NCBI RefSeq assembly: GCF_000003815.2
Contig: NC_049991.1
Coordinates: 20,716,630-20,780,629 of the forward strand
DNA: 64,000 bases
From: Branchiostoma floridae
Taxonomy: Eukaryota; Chordata; Leptocardii; Amphioxiformes; Branchiostomatidae
Reading direction: 5' to 3'
A program made the position numbers and the translations under genes. Of this stretch, positions 58,223 through 64,000 are shown piece after piece. Each line of letters opens with the position of its first letter. The stretch's first letter is position 1. A model generated the notes under the pieces. The model did no database searches and was not told the origin of the DNA. It saw nothing but the letters and a program-made list of their open reading frames with translations.

Positions 58223-58491
58223 ATGGTGAGTCTCGCTATAAACAAGGCTAACGCTACGGGTGCTCATGTGAACATGTCGAACCTGAGCATATGGCACTGG
58301 GGGCTGTTCGAGTATGTCTCCCTGTACATCGACTTCGCCGGCATGATCGGGATCATCGCAAACCTCCTGAACAGCCTCGCCATCATGACCACGCGGAAGC
58401 TGCAGAACTCCTCCAACGCCTTCATCCTCAACCTCAGCTTCCTGGACATCCTGGTGGCCTGTCTGGGACTCGTGGTCAGACTACAGGTACG

Positions 58492-58569
<78 letters not shown>

Positions 58570-58576
58570 GTGTGTG

Positions 58577-58669
<93 letters not shown>

Positions 58670-61600
58670 CACAAATGCAGGTATGTTTTTTAAAATGCAT
58701 TTTTGGTGATCTCCAAGCAGATCCTACGGTACAATAAGATAGTATCAAAATCTGCCAGAGTAGGAAGCCGGCCTAGGAGTTTTTTTTTCCTTCAAAAATG
58801 CATTCTTTTGTATCTCCAAGCAGATCCTACGGTAGAATAAGATAGTATCAAAAGCTGGCAGAGTAGGAAGCAGGCCTTGGAGTGTGTTTGGCTACCGGGG
58901 CAATATACACTCTTTGGCTGACTACACTCCTTGGCCAGTCTGGTACTATCTTACACCATCGTAGGATCTTCTTGGAGATTTTTTTTGGGACAGTGCTTTC
59001 GGAGGTAAAAAATTTAACATTTGGCCCATTTTGAAATGCTATCCCTCCGAAGTTTGTACAATGACTTTTTCTGGCAAAAATGCACTAATGGGTAAAATAC
59101 TACTCGAATTGTACAATGATATTGTGCAATCCGTTTGTTAATTCAACATATCTAGATAAGAAACATGCACAACTACGAAGGAAGACAAGTAGCTTATGTT
59201 ATCAGCTGCATGTAACTACAACGCATTAGCAAAAATGCAGTTTTGGGTACAATACGCCCCTAGAAATGTACACAGATATGCGCAATTCACTTGTTAATGC
59301 TGCACATCTAGACCAGAATTATATGCACAACTAACGAAAGAAGACAAATATCTCGCATCATCTAGTTACGATGGATTGGGAAAAAAACTCGGGACCTATA
59401 GCTTCCGAGTCGAACGCTCTACCAGTTACGCCACATACGACGCCACCTTAATTTATCCCCGTCTCGCCCAGGTGTTCATGCCGAAGTGGGTGCCGGGAGA
59501 CGCGTGCGAGGCCGTCGGAGCGCTCACCTGCATCGCGCTGGCGACGTCAGCCGTCAACCTGGCCGCCATCGCCGTCAACAGGTACTACTTGGTCACAAGG
59601 GGGCCGCTGGAGTACAGGAGGGCGTTCTCTAAGAGGAGGACGGGTGTGTACAGCCTTCTTCTTTTTAATATCTCTTTTTTATTGCACATTCATGCCCAAT
59701 CGGGCTAAGTGCAGGCGTAGAGATACAAGGGGTCGTAATACAGCACACATGGTTTCTAAGACTAATTTCTAAACTATTTTAATACATTTGTTCGGCTTCC
59801 TCTGTTTCTTAGTAATATCAAAAACATAGATTGAGATGTGTATAATGTCGTTTGATCAAAACTCTAAGAAAAACACTTTACCTTTTTAACATTAGACAAT
59901 GATTTAAAGTGAGGGAACTTTCCTATACTATGGCTATATAACAACATGTATACATATGTATACAATCATGTGAGTAAACATATTACTCACATGATTGCCA
60001 AAGTATCAAAACGTGTGTCAACACTGAACAAACTTAAATTCAAATTACCACGACATGTACTCGAAGTAATCTACAAGTCCTTTATTCGTCCACTTCTTGA
60101 GTATGCTGACATAGTGTGGCATGGCTGCACTATATCGACTTCAAAACGTATAGGAGAGTACAATATGNNNNNNNNNNNNNNNNNNNNNNNNNNNNNNNNN
60201 NNNNNNNNNNNNNNNNNNNNNNNNNNNNNNNNNNNNNNNNNNNNNNNNNNNNNNNNNNNNNNNNNNNTCAATATTTAAAAACTACTTAATAAAAATTGGT
60301 TTGGCCCTTCCCCTTAACACACTTTTTAGTCAAGGCCCCAGGTACGCCTGCGTTTTATTCACACGCCTCCGCATCGGGACCTGTAGTTTGAACTTTAGCT
60401 TATTCACACGTAATTTAGTCGATAGTCCTTCTTGTAGCTGTGGCTCCCGATGTGAAAGCGTTGTCCACTATTTATTGTACTGCCCTAACTACAACCAACT
60501 TAGAAAAACCCTTCTCTGCAACCTTCAAGACCTTTTAACCCTTGATTTGAAAACTACGTCTGACCCAGTCTTAACCCAACTTTTACTCAGGGGTTCACCC
60601 ACTTTACCAACAGAAACAAATAACCACATTATGCAGCTTACACAGACATACATACTCCAAACCAACCGTTTTCAAACTGATTGAACATTTTCCTTAAATC
60701 TTGTATGTATATACATTTATTTGTTGGATCCGTCATCCCATTGCTGTACTACTGTTTTATTTGATCTCACATTGTTTTGTCCTTTGTTTATTTTAGTTTC
60801 AAATGTCCTAGTGGTAATGTTAATATTAGCTTTGCTAGAGTTCATTTACCACTGTGTCTTGTCTTATATGTATACCAATAAAAAAACAAAAAAACATGTA
60901 TACACAACGAATTATGGACATTGTAAAATATTAACACTCAGTCCGTTACTTCCTAAACATTGTTAAAACTTTATACACTTACATGTACTTATTCACACAG
61001 ACACATACATTACTAAATTTATACAGCATCATGTACAACTAATGACTACCTTTGTAGGGTAATTACACTTCTAGCACTTCTTTACAATTTTCCACACTAC
61101 CCTACCCTACTTAATAATCGATGCATAACTAAATAGTATGACACATTTACATATTGTTGCAGGTGTGTACATCTTGCTCGTGTGGGTGATAGGGGTCATC
61201 TTCAACCTTCCGCCGATACTCGGTTTCGGGAGGTACGGGTACAACGAGAAGACCCAGATGTGCACCTTCGTGTACAGGGACAGGAGGATGTACTTCCACA
61301 TGTTCCTCGGGACCATCTTCGGTTTCGGCGGGGTGGTCCTCACCGTCGGCGTTTGTTACCTGAAGATCTACCTGGTGTTGCGTCGCCTGAGGAGGCTCAG
61401 GCCGGGGGCGAGGCTTCCACGTCACGCCTGGACTGACGCCATCACAACGCGCCTACACCAGATCGAACGCCAGGACGCGAAACTGGTGACGTCGCTGTTC
61501 TTCGTGTGCTGCGGGTTCTGCGTGTGTTGGCTCCCGCTTCTGATGACGATTCTCGTCGACTATAACTTTGACGCGCCGCCGGCCGCCTACCTGCCCGGGG

Positions 61601-61719
61601 TCATGCTGTTGTTCACCCACCCAGTTGTCAATCCGTTAATCTACCTTTGGGTCAACAAAACGTACCGCCAGGCGTACAAGAAGATACTATGCTGTCGAAA
61701 AAGTAGGTGTTGCCCGTGA
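58223..61719 (+). CDS. Class A (rhodopsin-like) GPCR with NRY motif, melatonin-receptor/GPR84-like, 3 exons, 330 aa
   Basis: Exons are 58223-58486, 59472-59643 and 61163-61719, with phases 0 and 1 and GT-AG introns, totalling 993 nt. The start ATG sits in a good context (ACCATGG). N-glycosylation sequons are at N10, N17 and N20. TM1 is about 30-55 (N1.50 within IIANLL) and TM2 about 65-88 with the conserved Asp in LSFLD. C100 and C179 should form the TM3-ECL2 disulfide. NRY (124-126) replaces DRY at the end of TM3, W153 is the TM4 landmark, CWLP (267-270) marks TM6 and NPLIY (302-306) marks TM7. Cys pairs at 322-323 and 328-329 are candidate palmitoylation sites. NRY together with the RKLQNSSNAF loop resembles melatonin receptors and the GPR84/moody/Tre1 group, but melatonin receptors usually have NAxxY in TM7, so orphan status is safer. 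Intron 1 opens on a TG microsatellite and intron 2 contains LINE fragments and the assembly gap. Confidence 0.9.
58491..58668. repeat. Long TG microsatellite at the start of GPCR intron 1
   Basis: Nearly uninterrupted TG with a few CG and CA interruptions. It begins five bases after the exon 1 end at 58486, directly behind the GTACGG donor. Length is likely polymorphic and assembly-sensitive. Confidence 0.9.
58683..58995. repeat. Three copies of a TCTCCAAGCAGATCCTACGG repeat, two direct and one inverted
   Basis: In GPCR intron 1, a roughly 100-bp unit ending in GCCGGCCTAGGAG or CAGGCCTTGGAG is repeated at 58683-58782 and 58783-58885. It appears inverted at about 58910-58995 (TACTATCTTACACCATCG then GATCTTCTTGGAGAT). 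It shares its end motif with the fold-back element at 7733. Confidence 0.6.
59078..59375. repeat. Direct repeat pair of about 150 bp in GPCR intron 1
   Basis: AAAAATGCA, then a GTTAAT block, then CATATCTAGA or CACATCTAGA, then ATGCACAACTA and GAAGACAA occur in the same order at 59078-59225 and 59230-59375. Divergence is high. Confidence 0.5.
59385..59445 (-). mobile_element. SINE head fragment next to GPCR exon 2
   Basis: On the minus strand GTGGCGTAACTGGTAGAGCG is a good A box and AGGTCCCGAG is a truncated B-box region running into a T-run. It lies 27 bp before the GPCR exon 2 acceptor. Confidence 0.5.
59665..59930 (-). mobile_element. Non-LTR retrotransposon (family B), degraded 3' fragment in GPCR intron 2
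   Basis: Read on the minus strand, the sequence gives KFPHFKSLSNVKKVKCF, then an in-frame stop, then IYVFDITKKQRK. These parallel KYPHFRYLNSKEKFIF and SYIYTITKKRE in the copy at 40414-41447. The 3' end carries ATTGCACATTCATGCC and GGGCTAAGTGCAGG on the + strand. It begins 22 bp after GPCR exon 2 and abuts the family A LINE in opposite orientation. Confidence 0.7.
59940..60900 (+). mobile_element. Non-LTR retrotransposon (family A) 3' fragment in GPCR intron 2, interrupted by an N gap
   Basis: 59946-60166 encodes the end of the reverse transcriptase thumb region (YKSFIRPLLEYADIVWHGC), and 60301-60684 encodes the C-terminal tail with CSCGSRCESVVHYLLYCP. The 100-N gap at 60168-60267 hides the middle. 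The 3' UTR ends near 60897 in an AATAAAAAAAC-like tail. Orientation is the same as the host gene. The copy is 5' truncated and not autonomous as seen. Confidence 0.85.
60168..60267. other. Assembly gap (100 N)
   Basis: Exactly 100 N inside a LINE in GPCR intron 2. The round number suggests a placeholder of unknown true length. No exon is interrupted. Confidence 0.95.
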
Positions 61720-61828
61720 AATTTTCAAACTGACGCTACAAACACCATCCAACTGTGATGCTTAAGGTCTCGCGTTTGAGGACGACCACACCTCGAGAAC
61801 GTTTACGAACCCATCACATCTATCAAAT

Positions 61829-62010
61829 CAATAGCAACGAAACATACCAGCAGGCGTACAAGAGCAATCTCTGCTGCATTATTTCCCGTAAAAGCTGGTC
61901 AGTGACGATGAAGAACTTTTAACGCTACAAACGAAACCCGGCAACTATACTGGTAACTTTACGTGGCGTCGAAGGTCCCGCGTTTGACAACAGCCACACC
62001 ACAAGAACGT
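61829..62010 (+). pseudogene. Duplicated relic of the GPCR C-terminus and 3' flank
   Basis: About 182 nt downstream of the matching GPCR sequence the DNA again encodes a related tail (NETYQQAYKSNLCC against NKTYRQAYKKILCC at residues 310-323). The 3' flank is repeated as well: a GCTACAAAC block, then a CGCGTTTGA block, then an AGAACGTT block occur in the same order after both tails. No upstream transmembrane exon is attached, so this is a partial tandem duplication, not a second receptor. Confidence 0.65.
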
Positions 62011-62280
62011 TAAATAACCTGCCTCGGTGTGAACTAACCAAAATTCCTACCGTTCTCCCTTACTCTAAAGCTGCCCTTTGATACTAGGCAATGGCCAGTG
62101 AAGCATCCTTGGCTGTAAGAGTCAAACCGATACCTAAAAACCGTGATATAAAGACACTAGTATTTCCTAACTTCAGAATGTGTTGACTCGAGACTGCGCA
62201 ATGTGGCTGGGGTAGTATTGGGGGCCAAGTGTTGCAAAATTAAACGTATACATAGAACGAATTTTCTCTCACACAGAAGG

Positions 62281-62460
62281 GTTGAAAAAGGTCTCACACA
62301 CAGACAGATTTTTCTCTCTCACACAACAGTGGAAAAAGGTCGCACACATTGACAGATTTTTCTCTCACACAACCGTTAGAAAAGGTCGCACACATCAACA
62401 GATTTTTCTCTCCCACTCCAAAGTTGAAAAACTTCGCACACAGTCACAGATTTTCAAAAG
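62281..62460. repeat. 47-bp tandem repeat, four units
   Basis: GAAAAAGGTCGCACACA with ACAGATTTTTCTCTC recurs at 62283, 62330, 62376 and 62423. It shares CTCTCAC and CACACA words with the larger satellite downstream. Confidence 0.8.
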
Positions 62461-63194
62461 GTGATTTTACCATGTGTTGTCCTATACCATTCTTCTCAAA
62501 TGTTATAAATGCAAGCGTATACAGACGGTTTCTCGGTTCAACATGTACTTTATTCTTCAATATAGAGGCTATTATATTGTTTTAGTGAATACCGTGACCG
62601 GTATTCAAATCCATTTCTATTTAAACATTAATGATACAATGGCCAGCATGACTTTGACTTTTGACCTGTTATATAGCTTATATGATTTGCCTTTTTCCCA
62701 TAGAGACATGTATTTGAAATATACCGTAGCTGGAATGTCTCTGGATTCATAGAATGCACGCACACATGTCATATAAGTTGTCCTTCACCGACTCAAACTT
62801 GCACGCTGGATGTCTTTCTTAGATACTCTTTCCGATCGCTCGTGCAGTCATACATAATATCTGTAAAAACAAATATTATCCAAAAACTGAGGCTGAATTT
62901 TTTTTCACATACACAGCAAGAAGTTTCTGCAAGTCAGTCACCCATGGTAAGAAAGCTTAAGGTGGAAAAAATCCGTCCCTGAAGAGAACTGTTTAAAAGA
63001 TCCTTGTTCGGATGTATAAGTACGACGACTTTAAAGTTTTGGGGGTTGATTGCATTCTTCACATAGTGCAGACACCACGAGAATACGTCGCGTCAACAAA
63101 TGTGCAATTTTTTGTCTCAAACACTTGCAGAAATCAACTCTCAAACACATATCGAATTATTCTTTCCAAAGACAAAGTATTCTTTGATACAGCA

Positions 63195-64000
63195 GACATT
63201 TTTATTCCGACACACAAACACTAGAATTCTCTCTCACACACAGCACAAAAAGTTCTCTCACTTCGCGAGGCTTTCCCTGCCAACCCGGCTGGAGGAGTGA
63301 GCGAATTTGTTGTCTGAGTGAGAGAGAAAATTGATCGATGTGAGAGCGCTTTCGGAGTAGTGAAAGAATAACTTCATAGAGGTTTGTTAACTTTAAACGC
63401 AAATCAACAACTGACATTTCGTTCAGTTTGAAACAATATACATCCTACAATAATAATCACTTATATATTAAGATATTGTCTTGACAATCAATCTTTTTCC
63501 GACACACAACGCGAAAATTCTCTCTCACTCACAGAACAAAAAGTTCTCTCACCTCGGAGGCTTCCTCGCCAACTCGGCTGGAGGAGTGAGCGATTTTTTT
63601 GGTCTGAGTGAGAGCGAAATTTTGTCGATGTGAGAGCGCTTTCGGAGTAGTGAAAGAATAACGTGCTTGAGTTTTCTGAACTTCAAATTGGCAATGAACA
63701 GTGTCATTTTCTTGTTTCCACTAATAACCTTTTTTAACAATGACATTCTGTTATTTTATAGACATTTCCTCGACAATCACTTTATTCCGACACACAACGC
63801 AGAATTCTCTCTCACCCACAGAACAAAAAGTTCTTTCACCTCAGGAGCTTTCCCCGAACCAGGCCGTAGGAGTGAGCGATTTTTTGGGTCTGAGTGAGAG
63901 CGAACTTTTGTCGATGTGAGATCGCTTTCGGAATAGTGAAAGAATAACTTCTTTTAGTACTTTTTACTTAAAACTCAAAATAAACACTGACATTTTGTCT
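63195..64000. repeat. 292-bp satellite-like tandem repeat running off the window end
   Basis: Units begin near 63203, 63495 and 63787. Each has CCGACACACAA, an AATTCTCTCTCAC block, AAAAGTTCTCTCACCTC, a GGAGGAGTGAGCGA-type centre, GTCTGAGTGAGAGCGA and GTGAGAGCGCTTTCGGAGTA. CTCTCAC and GTGAGAG make each unit partly palindromic. No coding capacity is evident. Confidence 0.8.

Overview
The window reads as a piece of a deuterostome genome, most likely a lancelet (Branchiostoma). That assignment is an inference from spliced genes with canonical GT-AG introns, a melatonin-receptor-like NRY GPCR, a GPI-type LRR receptor with VLR-like architecture, and dense short inverted-repeat elements mixed with CR1-like LINE tails. 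No species identity can be proven without a search. There are no bacterial features, no rRNA and no convincing free-standing tRNA.

Four multi-exon protein genes can be assembled, all on the + strand. (1) 16267-22740 is a 222-residue folate-receptor-like, cysteine-rich secreted or GPI-tailed protein in 4 exons. (2) 23569-27459 is a 261-residue LRR protein in 5 exons, with signal peptide, LRRNT, five 24-residue LRRs, LRRCT and a hydrophobic C-terminal tail. Its third intron begins with an unusual array of LRR cassettes and splice donors. (3) 47980-54396 is a 347-residue second folate-receptor-like protein in 3 exons. It has the same 12-cysteine spacing as gene 1 but shares none of its intron positions inside the domain. 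(4) 58223-61719 is a 330-residue class A GPCR in 3 exons whose second intron holds two LINE fragments and a 100-N assembly gap. Reading frames and intron phases close exactly across every proposed junction in all four genes.

Layout: 1-16.2 kb is gene-free and rich in MITE-like inverted-repeat elements, SINE heads and one LINE 3' fragment. 16.3-27.5 kb holds genes 1 and 2, 829 bp apart. 27.5-48 kb is a 20-kb intergenic stretch of tandem repeats, MITEs, a second LINE family and a 39-bp minisatellite. 48-54.7 kb holds gene 3, whose 4.8-kb second intron is mostly tandem repeat. 54.7-58.2 kb is repeats. 58.2-62 kb holds the GPCR followed by a duplicated relic of its own tail. 62-64 kb is satellite-like DNA running off the edge of the window.

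The strongest lead is the composite array at 25298-26174. One complete 72-nt LRR module is present in six copies, interleaved with 33-nt units, and every unit ends on the same exon-intron boundary, giving 18 donor-like sites in 0.8 kb. Most differences between the module copies are third-position synonymous changes. All functional statements are inferences from sequence; no database search was possible.
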